From NCBI GenBank assembly GCA_914767715.1, contig OU612065.1, forward strand, positions 37,634,001 through 37,698,000: a DNA stretch of 64,000 bases. The letters run 5' to 3'. Below, one piece after another: positions 45,581-56,364 of this stretch. The notes under the pieces were generated by a model. That model saw nothing but the letters and a program-made list of their open reading frames with translations. It was not told where the DNA came from and searched no databases. How positions within the stretch are numbered: the stretch's first letter is position 1; each line of letters opens with the position of its first letter. The translations under genes were made by a program, and so were the position numbers. This stretch comes from Membranipora membranacea. Lineage: Eukaryota > Bryozoa > Gymnolaemata > Cheilostomatida > Membraniporidae.

Positions 45581-47090
45581 GACTTGCATAGAGCACTAAA
45601 ATAGTTTAAACCAGCAAGTACCAAAGCAGACTATGGCATGATTTGATGCATTTGATTTGATTTGGGCATTTCTAGATTGCTACTAGGGACTGGCTATTTT
45701 TGCAAGCCCTTTGTTTTGCAAAAGAAAGCTAATGATGCTATTCTAGATATGGAATTCAATGGAGTTTTGGTATTCTGTAGATTGACCAATGAATGAGAAT
45801 TTCTTAGGGCAAGTTAATTAATTTTTGATATTATGCTAGATTTATTTTCAAATGCGAACATTTGAAGAGACAGAAATCGCTGTGTCCGAAACTAACCTAC
45901 CAAAGTTGCAGCACATAAAGAAAACAATTTGATGGGCTTGGAAAGAAGGCATATGCCTCAAATGTTCTTATGTAAAGTCACTCTTTGTTAAAAACTTTTG
46001 TTCAGTCTGAGTCGATTAACAGCAGTAATGACAATTCGGCAGTACAAAAAGGGATGTAATGATTCACAAGCACCATGACTGGAATGGAATTTAGTCAAAA
46101 CAGACTAATATCATTACCCAGAGTCAGGATATACAGAGGGGAAACCTTTATTATAGGAGGTATAGTGCCTGCAGTTTTCATTCACTGGGAAGGGGGATTG
46201 TCTATATGGATACCTGCCAATTTTACTAATTATGTAAATTACAGTGGCAATTTTCATGCAGACACACCTACCTATGATGAGCCATAACTCGTTCTGTATT
46301 CAGCATAAAGGCTCATTTCCAACTTTTTGGAATGTCCAATATTCAAGCTATACAAATTATTGTCGACATTTTTTGCTAGGTTACATATTCTATGAGATGT
46401 CCAGGTTTTTCAAAAAATTGGTTATAAGTCATGATTTATATGTGACAATCGATAGATTTCTGGTCATCAAAACTGTACTGACCAAATTCACACGTAAATC
46501 TAAATGAAATAACTCATTTCAAAGACAGAACATAGATGTGGAAAGTATGCGATAAAGTTCAACATTGAATCTGAAAATAACAAGTAAAAAATTGCTGTAA
46601 GAAGTACTATTCTTCCAGTGCACAAAGTCCCAGTGACCTAGTGTCAAGTGCTTCCCATATTGACCGGATTTAGCGGGTCATGATACCCTATATGTATAGT
46701 GGGCAGTGAAATTATAGTTTTCTGCAATGAAAGTAAGTGGAGCAAAATTGTCATCTACTTAGTTTGCTAAAAACATGTAGGTTTAAATCACATTCTGAAA
46801 AATGGGCAGCCGAATAGTTGGTGACTTCTGGGCAAGGCCACAATATCTGCACCAATTTGCAGTTTGTTGCCAGGTCAGAGCTCACCTGGGGGTCAAACAA
46901 GTCCTAGTAGGCAGTGAAAGTGTTAAACTTCTTTCTTTCAATGCAATCACACTATCATGATAATTTCCATCAGTCACAACCATGATATCCCAACGGACAT
47001 AAGATACTCATCGATCACTAAATAGGCAAGCTTTCATCAACAAGGTAGTTTCGACAGAAAAAATGTAACAGGATATTTGATACGATTGGA
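45581..47090. repeat. Module segment upstream of A4
   Basis: Diverged relative of 19.4-20.2, 40.0-40.85 and 62.0-63.1 kb. Frames at 46075-46287 and 46244-46507 overlap each other and have no coding support. Confidence 0.55.
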
Positions 47091-47192
47091 TTTTGATGAG
47101 GTATTTTAGTCGTATAAAAGGCAGCGGGGATAGAATGTAACTCACAGAACACGGTTCATCACACAATTAACACAGTCTCCATATCAACTAAG
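47091..47192 (+). promoter_or_regulatory. Promoter and non-coding exon 1 of copy A4
   Basis: TTTTGATG at 47091-47098, TATAAAAG at 47113-47120, likely start near 47144, exon end CTAAG|GTAAGG at 47192; intron 47193-47313 ends TTTTTCAG. Confidence 0.8.
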
Positions 47193-47332
47193 GTAAGGCA
47201 ATTCTCTATAATTTCATTCAACTTACTTATGTTTAAGAAGTGATCATAGACAGCTAGCATATTAATATGTCAATTCAACCTCCGATCATGTTTTTGACTT
47301 TCAAATTTTTCAGAATATCACCTTCTGTTATC

Positions 47333-47584
47333 ATGCTTGCACTGAGAGTACTCGTATTGCTGGTTGTCGCTGTGGCTTTTGCACAGTGTGGAGGCAAAGG
47401 CGGAAGCAAAAGTGGCTCTAGTAGCGGTACTAATGGAAATGGAAATGGTAACGGAAACTCAGATGGAGGAGAAAATGGTAATGGAAACGGAAATGGTAAC
47501 TCAGGAGGTGGTGTCAACGGAAATGGCAACGGTAACAATAACTCTGGTGGAAGCAAAGATTATAGCTATAGCTGGTCTAAATAA
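47333..47584 (+). CDS. Family A secreted Asn-Gly repeat protein, copy A4
   Basis: Intact 83 residues: signal peptide 1-17, Gln18-Cys19, Gly/Ser/Lys linker (20-33), three 14-residue repeats (34-75), tail DYSYSWSK. Residue 69-71 (NNS) is the only N-x-S sequon. An upstream in-frame ATG at 47267 lies in the intron, so 47333, 19 bases after the acceptor, is the start. It differs from A5 only at the last residue (Lys versus Gln). The two genes face each other about 3.7 kb apart in inverted repeats. The 3' flank carries a deletion of about 140 bp relative to A5 (junction near 47684), and no AATAAA is seen until 47902, inside an inserted LINE. Confidence 0.9.
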   Translation: MLALRVLVLLVVAVAFAQCGGKGGSKSGSSSGTNGNGNGNGNSDGGENGNGNGNGNSGGGVNGNGNGNNNSGGSKDYSYSWSK

Positions 47585-47867
47585 GTATATTCTGATACTG
47601 ACTGAAGAAGGACAGCAAATGATGTATTTCTGAAAGTAATATTTACACTAAGTTCACTTTGAATTTGCCCTATTTTCATAGTACATTCTCACAGAGTTGT
47701 GATGGCTTAAGTTTTTTTATCAGCCTAATCATCGAAATTGAATCGAATGACCTATATCCATCCCCTAAGATCACCTTGATTAGCAGATCTTCCAAATTAA
47801 ACTACCATACTCATATAACAATCACAACAGTTCAATAATGGAAAGCTCGATATATTGTTGAGTTATA

Positions 47868-48445
47868 TGATGATGTGTTTATTTGTCTCATCAATTAGAG
47901 AAATAAAATGCTTCATGTGAGTGCTCTCTTGTTAAAAGTATGGACGGTAAAAATAAATGGAAAAAAATTCATATAAAAAGTTTACTTTTTTGAAAAAACG
48001 CTATTTAGATAGTGAACACAGTTAGCTCTAAAACAAAGTTTGCGAAGGTTTACTCTGTACCGGATGGTGGAATATCGGCCTGATGGGCATTGAGTAAATG
48101 TCAACATGGGAGTTTGTTCGGTTGCCACCATGCGAAGACTCTTTGTAGTGAGTTTGTTGTGGTAGAGATAGGCTACTGCGGTGAAGGTGATATCTCCTGC
48201 AAGGCGACCGGCTGAGCGCACCACTCGCTGTAGATGTTTTTTAGAGTCTGCACTAAGAGGAGAATATATCACTACTAGATGATAGAGTAGGATGCTTTCG
48301 ATGAAGGATTTGTAGCATGATGTAATCAATCTGGTATCTATTCCCAGATGATACAGCTTGCTCATAATGCGAAGTCGAGTTCTAGCTTTCTTTACAGTTC
48401 GGTTGGCAGAGGCTGTAAAGTCAAGTTTAGTAGTTAGCGTAGTAG
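47868..48445 (-). mobile_element. 5'-truncated LINE, C-terminal RT part
   Basis: The inverted sister near 50.89 kb is continuous (GAGTTATACTGCAAG read on the minus strand), which fixes a 578-bp insert with TATA on both sides (47864-47867 and 48446-48449). The minus-strand frame to 47982 encodes an RT C-terminal region: RLRIMSKLYHLGIDTRLI, ESILLYHLVVIYSPLS, RVVRSAGRLAG and PSGRYSTIRYRVNLRKLCF, the last resembling a common LINE ending. The frame is intact but lacks the catalytic domain. Confidence 0.85.
47902..47907 (+). terminator. First AATAAA downstream of A4, inside the LINE
   Basis: A4's own 3' signal region is deleted. This hexamer, on the plus strand of the minus-strand LINE, is the nearest canonical signal, 318 bases after the stop. 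Whether it is used is unknown. Confidence 0.4.
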
Positions 48446-48700
48446 TATACTGCAAGATTCAGGCATGAGATTTGGTTTGACAATTGCCTCAAATGATAAA
48501 GGCCTACTCTCCTGTGAGAAAGGCGCTATGATCTGTTTCACTGTTTGGTTATTTGGAGTTGTTCCAGTTCGGCTGGCCGTACTTTCCAATGTTTTACTAA
48601 TTACAAACTCTGTCACCACTAAGACTCTGTGTGTATTACTGACTGAACTGCACTTTTCGATCATACTTTCACTTTTTTCTTCCACTTAATTCCAAATATT
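48446..48700 (-). pseudogene. Possible coding relic, also at 50.74-50.89 kb
   Basis: On the minus strand the frame contains RTGTTPNNQTVKQIIAPF and LSFEAIVKPNLMPESC. The inverted copy at 50740-50890 shows similar residues (RTGTTPTNQSVKQILAP) before a short deletion and a stop. No family recognised. Low-confidence trace of an old gene or transposase. Confidence 0.25.
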
Positions 48701-49760
48701 GTAGGGAAAAATATTGGTGTGATATACTTGCACAAGAACATTATTGAAGGATAGAACTGATTTCAAATTGGGAAAACCCAGGGTCTAGAAGGGTCTTGAG
48801 TTTGTTATCTCCCCTGTTACAGATGAACTCTAGAATATCCTTGTCTTAAGCTAGCTTTGACCAATACTGATTTGTATTAATTTCAGTGTAAGTTTAGCGG
48901 CCTGGTAACTGTCCTAGGCAAACAGGATTAGGCTTACTGTAATACTGTAAGTGGATCATCATATTAGTGTTAATATGTAAAATTAGTTATAACTTTTAAT
49001 AATGTTCTTGTGCAAGTAAATTCCGTATTTTGGCATTGCAATGAGAATGCTTTGATATGAACATTGGTTGTTTTTCGCTTCCATAAACGCTTTAAAATCA
49101 AATGATAAACATTGACAAGTCTTTCGGATGTTCTGTTTAGCTAGCTTAGCTAGTCTTCCTGTCTTGGTTTATACAGATCAGGGCTATGATTCCAGGGATC
49201 AACTGTGTATTTAAGTGTAATAAAACGCTCCTCCTCTTCCTAGCCATAAGGAGAAGATGTCGGTTGCTTTCTTGTCTCCCTGGAACCTCAATAGTGTGAC
49301 ATACTGGGTACAGGTCATCAGGGTTATAAGCCTTGCCACAGCGCTTTCAGACTGCAAATAAAGCGACAAAGATTTTTTTCAATAAATGAATGATAGTCTA
49401 AAATTAGAAGATCTGAATTCGCATGCAATCGTGCCAATGCTGTGTAAAAGATATTGCTCCATGCCAAGGATAAAAATATATCAATTTTAATTTTGATAGT
49501 CTTCTCTTTGCCTAAGAATTTCGTTTTCAAGTTTTTGTACATAACGGTGAACTATTTTTGACACTTAAAATAACATATCATAATACTGGCAGATTTATGT
49601 CTCCCACAAAACTGTCAATGCCACTAATGTTAAATCACTGGGAGACATAATGATGGGGTTACAACAGCACTATTGTTTTCTTCCTGCTATATAATTTTAT
49701 TCTTAAACCAGTAAAATTGAATGCGGGAATTTCAGACTTTGCAAATCGTAATAATTGCTG
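48690..49760 (+). repeat. Inverted duplication of 58.95-60.0 kb
   Basis: The blocks with TAAGGAGAAGATGTCGGTTG, TTGTCTCCCTGGAACCT and GTTATAAGCCTTGCCACAGC have their reverse complements at 59.33-59.45 kb with few differences. No gene; the 72-codon minus frame at 49324-49542 is not conserved as protein. Confidence 0.8.
48726..49017. mobile_element. Palindromic MITE, copy 2
   Basis: Ends ACTTGCACAAGAACATTATT and AATAATGTTCTTGTGCAAGT. Internal GGGTCTAGAAGGGTCTT and GTTATCTCCCCTGT match copy 1. Flanks match copy 3 in inverted orientation, so copies 2 and 3 were duplicated together. Confidence 0.75.
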
Positions 49761-50739
49761 GAGCCATTCAGTACTGGCGCATCAATTTGGCAAGTTCTCT
49801 GGTAACTGAATCACACAGACTGAAATAAACCAATCGTGGCCAAAATTTCACAAGAGAAATTGTTGTGTAAAACGGTGACATCCTTGATGTCACGGTTCTT
49901 GAAGCGTACGCCTAATGTCAGTGATTATGAGTGAGCATTCTTTGAGCAATTTAATGGTTTCGGGTATAATTCTTGTCATGGGAAATTGTTGTGGCTTGTG
50001 TTATGTTCGGTAGTAAACACAAAAAAATTGTAAAGATAGATAATACACTACCCAAATGTGCCAGTGTATGTCAAAAGCAGATCAATAATATCATAAATTG
50101 GACTTTTCTGTAAAATTTTCGCTGCTGTCCAGCTCCAACTTTCAAATCAAGTCAAGCACCCGCCCACTTTTTTCATTGGATTTTACATTTGATTTCGAGT
50201 GAAGAATAGAAACCGTTCAAAAATGTTTAGTCAACGGACAGATCATGTTTTTTTCACGGCTTGTGATATCAAAAGAATCACGTCGTACGTACATCAAATT
50301 GAAGGGATTTTTGTCCTGTGTTAGAATATCATCCAAGCAAATAAAAATACGGCTTTTTCTTGCCTGTTTCTCCTTACAACAAAAGGCTGAGCGCACAAGT
50401 GCGGTTGGTGCAACCCTCTAATTTTGGCTATTATATTTTTACCTATATTAACCTTGTTATTGTACTTTTTCGCCTAAATATTTTCAGCCTATACCTTTTT
50501 TTAAATTTGCGCAATTTATGCCCTGAATAATTTCAGCCTCTCGAAAAGTTCACCGATAAGTGGTATCTGTAAACGATACTTTTGGCGTTACAGTAGCTCT
50601 CGCAGACAAAAAAATTTACCCGCTGTGTTCTGTTACGCAAAAGAATTAGATGAGATTAAGATCAGATTAGAAGGACCTATTCCAAAAATGGTAGGTTTTT
50701 CCTTCTTGCAGAATGCATTTGATTACCATGAGTCTTAGT
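49761..50739. other. No gene seen
   Basis: Partly module-derived (49.86-49.93 kb), otherwise unique spacer between the A4 and A5 inverted arms. Confidence 0.45.
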
Positions 50740-51170
50740 GGTGACAGAGTTTGTAGTTAGTAGAGCATGGGAAAGTATGGCCAGCCGAACTGGAACAACT
50801 CCAACTAATCAATCAGTGAAACAGATCCTAGCGCCTTAATCATTTGATGCGATTGTCAAACTATATCTCATGCCTGAATCTTGCAGTATAACTCAAAAAT
50901 ATATCAAGCTTTCCATTATTGATCTGTTGTGATTGATATATGAGTATGGTAGTTGAATTTGGAAGATCTGCTAATCAAGGTGGTCTTAGGGGATGGATAT
51001 AGGTCACTCGATTCAATTCCGATGATTAGGCTGATAACAAACTTAAGCCATCACAACTCTGTGAGAATGTACTATGATTTAATCAGCAAAGATGAATCAA
51101 TACAGTGTTTGGTGTATTAACTTTGTGAGATTGAAATAAACTGAAGTGATAATTCATTTTCCCAATTCAG
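50740..51170 (-). repeat. Inverted arm facing 47.68-48.65 kb
   Basis: Reverse complement of the A4 3' flank: ATCTGCTAATCAAGGTG, GGGGATGGATATAGGTCA and CATCACAACTCTGTGAGAAT are mirrored, without the LINE and without A4's 140-bp deletion. Confidence 0.8.
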
Positions 51171-51174
51171 TTTA

Positions 51175-51180
51175 CTTATT
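51175..51180 (-). terminator. Variant poly(A) signal of copy A5
   Basis: AATAAG on the minus strand about 105 bases after the stop, at the place of AATAAA in A2/A3. A variant hexamer, so use is uncertain. Confidence 0.35.
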
Positions 51181-51283
51181 AAAATTCCGTGAAAAAAAGG
51201 ACAAATTCAAAGTCCACTTAGTGTTATATCACTTTCAGAGATACATCATTTGCTGTCCTTCTTCAGTCAGTATCAGATTATAC

Positions 51284-51535
51284 TTATTGAGACCAGCTAT
51301 AGCTATAATCTTTGCTTCCACCAGAGTTGTTGTTACCGTTACCATTTCCGTTGACACCACCTCCTGAGTTACCATTTCCGTTTCCATTACCATTTTCTCC
51401 TCCGTCTGAGTTTCCGTTACCGTTTCCATTTCCGTTAGTACCGCTGCTAGAACCACTCTTGCTACCACCTTTGCCTCCACACTGTGCAAAAGCCACAGCA
51501 ACAACCAGAAGAACGAGTACTCTCAGTGCAAGCAT
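51284..51535 (-). CDS. Family A secreted Asn-Gly repeat protein, copy A5
   Basis: Intact 83 residues, same architecture as A4: signal peptide 1-17, a single cysteine at 19, three 14-residue Asn-Gly repeats and the tail DYSYSWSQ. The Lys-to-Gln end is the only residue change from A4. The acceptor at 51555-51556 (CTTTTAG) and 19-base 5' UTR fix the start; the intron 51555-51675 has the same 121-nt length as in A4. Together with its promoter it lies in the inverted duplicate of the A3 module. The near identity of A4 and A5 proteins, with clearly diverged flanks, suggests recent duplication, gene conversion or constraint. Confidence 0.9.
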   Translation of the reverse strand: MLALRVLVLLVVAVAFAQCGGKGGSKSGSSSGTNGNGNGNGNSDGGENGNGNGNGNSGGGVNGNGNGNNNSGGSKDYSYSWSQ

Positions 51536-51675
51536 GATAACAGCAGGTTATATTCTAAAAGAAAGAAAATAAAAAAAACATTCAGGGAGGCAAAATTATG
51601 TATCACTGTGCTAGCTGTCTATGATTACTGCTGAAACATGAAATTGTATAGAATTGTATAGAATTGTTACCTTAC

Positions 51676-51779
51676 CTTAGTTGATATGGAGACTGTGTTA
51701 CTTGTGTGATGAACAGTGTTCTGTGAGTTACGTTCTATTCTCACTGTTTCTATAAGCCGACAATCATGCCCCATCAAAA
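51676..51779 (-). promoter_or_regulatory. Promoter and non-coding exon 1 of copy A5
   Basis: TTTTGATG at 51772-51779, a weakened TATA box TATAGAAA at 51747-51754, exon 1 from about 51724 to 51676, donor GTAAGG. Exon-1 sequence is nearly identical to A3. Confidence 0.7.
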
Positions 51780-54060
51780 TCTTATCATATCAATCATCAT
51801 CAAATATCCTGTTAATTTTTGCTGATGTAATTGTCTTGTTGAAAAAGCTTGCCTATCTAGTGATCTGTCTCATTTGACAATTTATTTTCTGTTCCCTATT
51901 CAGAAGAACACTTCTGTTGGGATATCATGGTGTCACTCTAAGAAACAGTATGATTGAGGTAGAGGAAAGCAGTTTAGTATCATGACCCAATCAACATGGT
52001 TGATCAGATGACACATTTTGACCCGCCGATTCAATTTAAAACTTATCGACATACTTTACACAGGGTCGTTCTATCAAGAATGTTTAATGGCTGCCATACT
52101 GGATGCAAAGTCAAGTCAAAGAGAACAAAACGAAATGATTCCCATATATTCTGAATTCAACTAATGGTGTCCCAATGTATGTGCATACCAATGAGCAATC
52201 CTTAAGCTGTTAGCAAAGGGAACTGTTGCGACCACAAAACTGCAGCAAGAAGTCAAAGCTGAAATCGATCCAGAGGGGCACCATGTGAATGCATTAGGGT
52301 TGCGCTTGTGAATCTCTACAACACTATCTGTATTGTGTATGCATTGATGCTAAGCTGTCAATGCCACTTTTAAAGCAGAAATGCCAAGTGCAGGGTCACC
52401 ATACCATATATCATTTTGAAGAGCTCAAAAAGTTATACAAGCTTGTAGGTTCCCAAGGTGCTCACAAATTCTCTGAATTTTTAACAGTTTGAAAAATTGA
52501 TATTTGATTTTGATTTCTGTCCCTAAACCATAGGATCCAAGTCTGCCGTGGAGGCAGTTAGCTAAGAATTGATATCCTATCCCAAGAATTCTATAAATCC
52601 TTTATGGATGAAAGATCCATTTTTTATCGCGCATGCCTAATTCCCTTCTCTCCTCGGCTCTTTTGCCTCTGTATTCTGCAGGGGAAATAAACCCTAAGAA
52701 GACCCAATCGTTATCCCATAAATTTTTTTAAATCAAAATTTAAATCATTGTTGGTAGGTATGGTGCACACTAGGTCCCTATAAAGCTACTCACAGTAATG
52801 AGATCATTCCGATGATAAAAAAAAGTACATCTGTCATTTCTGCTTCAATCAATGCCAAACAAGATGAATTGTCCAAAGTAACGCTCATTCATTACTGAAT
52901 TTTCAAGCTATGGTTAACTCGATGGTCAATCATCAGAATACCAAAAAATAATGACAGGATTTATCGGATCAAGCTTGATCCTGGATCAATTCTATAAAAT
53001 CCTGTAATTTCTCGTTTTACCCCTATTTTATACTTAATGCAAGTCACTGTTGAAGCCTTGTTAAAAGCTGTGTTACCTATTTTATGCTTAGTGCAAGTAA
53101 GTCACTGTTGAAGCATTGTTATTAGCTGTGGTACCAGAGGAGACCCTCAACCTATACTACAACAACACATCAGCATGCGGTTTAATGATTGGATTATGAC
53201 TCTGGAGCTGTCAATCAAAGGAGATCAGGATCAGGGTGACTACCTCAACCTCAAACCTAAATAGATGTATGATCTATTATAACTCTATCACACAGCTTCT
53301 GATGATAGAAATAAGTAGTATTGACAGTTTGGAAGGGGATTCAAATTCTGTCAGCTAATAATCACTGACATTAGGCCTACGCTTCCAGAAACCTGACATC
53401 AAGGATGTCACAGTCTAGCACAACTGTTTCGCTTATGAAACTTTAGACAACAAGGGTTTATTTTCGTCTGTATGTGCAACCCAGTTTCCGGATCTTGAAA
53501 GACCCTGTCATTCTATGATAGTGACATGTGATCGTATCATACTGGCAGATTGGCGTTTTTTAGCAAAACTGCCGCTGTCTAATCAATGGAGGATAGTAAT
53601 AGTTTGGTGGAAACATAGCATTTATTATGTCTTTCGTCCTTCAAAAGCTTTATTTTAGAACATGTAAATTGAAAGCAAAAGAATTAGATTTTGCACACTG
53701 ACATAATTGCTTGAGCCACCCTGTATCCGCGCAGGCACTTTGGCAGGTTTCTTTTCTAGACTGTCAAAAATAGTTCACAAAAAATTGTGTAAAAAATTGA
53801 AGTAATATTTATTGACAAGACAACTGAGATTAAAAATTAATGTTGTCATTGTTGGCACCGAAAGGAAATTTTTACCTCGGCAAGGTGTCTATGGAACAGA
53901 ACCATAACTCAAGGAGGAACACTGCGTGTTCAAATAAAGTGAGGCCAATCTCCTTCACCAAACCGTCAAAATTTATATGTATTTGATTTCCATTTGGCTT
54001 GTGATTTGGATACTGGAATTGGAGTTTTTCATTTCCACCATAATGATGATTATGTCAGCT
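51780..54060 (-). repeat. Inverted-duplication arm 2, A3 module part
   Basis: Reverse complement of about 38.7-40.9 kb, including one copy of the ~202-bp block, the recurrent ~180-bp block (53.2-53.4 kb) and the promoter-proximal region. 53.02-53.12 kb holds a small tandem duplication around AAGTCACTGTTGAAGC. No other gene seen. Confidence 0.75.
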
Positions 54061-54069
54061 GTGTCTCAT

Positions 54070-56059
54070 CTCTCTTACTTAATATTTACACACTCAGTGG
54101 AATCATTTAAATTGATTATTATTAGTTAAACGAAGTACAAGTAGCCTGTGTAGAAGTTATCATTTGCAGTCACAGTGAATATAAATTCTACATTCAGAGT
54201 TGCTCTTCAGATATCATAACCTTATTGAGTATGTTTATATTTGGTCTCAATCTCTGAGAAATAAAACTGTCTCTGTAGGGTGCTCTGTAAAAATTATTTA
54301 AACTGTTGATTCTGTAAAAATAAATAAAATGATAAGACCATAAAAAATACTATTACTTTTTGAAGACACTATTTAGGTATTTGATACATTCTGCTCTAAT
54401 ATATGTAGTAATAATAGTGTATAATATTTAGTTTTTGTGTTTGGTATGTCAAAGAAGATCAATTCAGATTGGTGCTAAAATCACAGAAAGTTAAATGTGG
54501 TGATGCTACAAGCACCAATGTTCATTTTCTGACTGCAAGACTTTTCATAGCATCAATCCATTTCTGATTGAGACTCAAATGTGTTAGTAATTTAAGACAT
54601 TGATGGATATAATGCTGAGGGATACTGATTGGTTGTTAATTTATGTTATACGGCAGTCAATTAGACATATACCCAGTAGTGACCACTTTATTGTCTTGTA
54701 ACCAATTATTGATACCTTTGGGCTAAGTGTAAAAAGCTCTTATCATACAAGGACACTAACAAAAGATACACTAAGTAATAATACTGAATTTGACACTCCC
54801 AGATATTCTCAACATCGTGACGAAAAAGAAAAACATCATCTTCGGGGAAGAGCGTAAACATGATGACTTAAAAAAGTTATAATCTCACTAAAGTTAGGGG
54901 ACCAGGGCACATGTAGTCCAGTCAAGCAGAGCTAGTTAGGATATCATAATTTGCTGCATAAATCTCTCTTGCTGTTAAGATCGCTGTCATCTCCTATGAT
55001 TGAATTTATCATCCCCTCACTTACAGTGGACAAATTTTGAACGCATCGTAATCATACGTGAAAAACTATAGAAAATTATGATTGAGAGTAGGCTACTTCT
55101 TCTAAACTTCCTGTTCTTGTTGTTGCCTTCTATCAACTAGTTAACTAACTCAAACAGAATGTTACCTTGATCGGAGAGATTGAGTTTGCAGATCCCAAGT
55201 TTCTTAAAAAAGAAAATCTCACCCTCTTTTATGTCACATCAATTGCGATTTTTTATTTATCACATTTGGTTACGTAAATAAAAATTATATCAGACACACA
55301 AATAAATAGTTAACATAGTATATTGAACTTTCATGTTTCCTGGCTGAGGCTGATTAAGTGTGTCATGATATCTCAAATTCTCTCAAGACTCAAATTCATT
55401 GACAGCAAGACTGACCCTATAAACTCAAAGACTGGTGTCAATAAAAACAACTGTGATGTTATATAAAAATGAATTTCACTGTTAATTTCAAGTTTTTCAA
55501 TTCAAAACCACAATCATCGTAATGGTTCCAGAGAGGTCATGGATATATTCCTTGCAGGGATATCCGTTGCAATTGATGTCCCTTTGTGGTATTGAGGATT
55601 TTTTGTTGTCAAAGCCACTGACAGTCAATTGTTCATTGCTGTATATTCTAACTTTAAAGTGGATGACATGTTTTAGACAGGGCTTTGGAAATTAAGGACT
55701 AATGCCAAATTTTTCGGACCTCGATTGATCACCAATTCTTAAATTGAATAACTTGGACAGTTGTATTATTTTTGGACTTTCTTTCTATGATGCAATATAT
55801 ACTGTTTTGATAAAGCACGATTCACTTTACTTTAAATCATCTAATAGTTGTGCATATTGTTTGGATTATTGCAGTAGCAGATCCACATGCCGTTTATATG
55901 CTGTGTTAGCTAGCAGAAAACACCTATCTAATAATGTTAGTACTCTCAATAAAATCATATCTCACTCCGGAGCCTTTTGATGAGAGTGGATATTGACATG
56001 TAATTTAAAAATACACAAATATAGGTTGGTGCATTTGTCAATTACATTGTATTACTAGT
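54070..56059 (-). repeat. Inverted-duplication arm 2, downstream of B2
   Basis: Mirror of 32.1-34.56 kb. It contains no gene; the 78-codon frame at 55744-55980 mirrors the one in the other arm and is likely non-coding. Confidence 0.75.
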
Positions 56060-56065
56060 TTTATT
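56060..56065 (-). terminator. Poly(A) signal of gene B2
   Basis: AATAAA on the minus strand, about 150 bases into the last exon (exon 5 begins at 56215). Confidence 0.75.
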
Positions 56066-56364
56066 CAATCATTTTATAATAGAGAATTATCTTTTTCTTA
56101 GTTGTCATAGTTATCAGCTGATATAGTTTTCAGAGAAACAGAGGGAAATGCTGTCCACTTAGAGTAGTAACTGAGCACCAGAGACACCACATCATTCTGT
56201 CATTATGGCCACAACCTGTATTGAACAAAAGTATAACTGGGCATGAGTATTCACATATTCTATAAGCGTTTTGAATGATTAAAGACTACTTCATTTTTGG
56301 TTTATAATGTATAAATGAGCACAACACAAGCAATCAATAACTCGTAAACTGAGTTTTGCTTACC

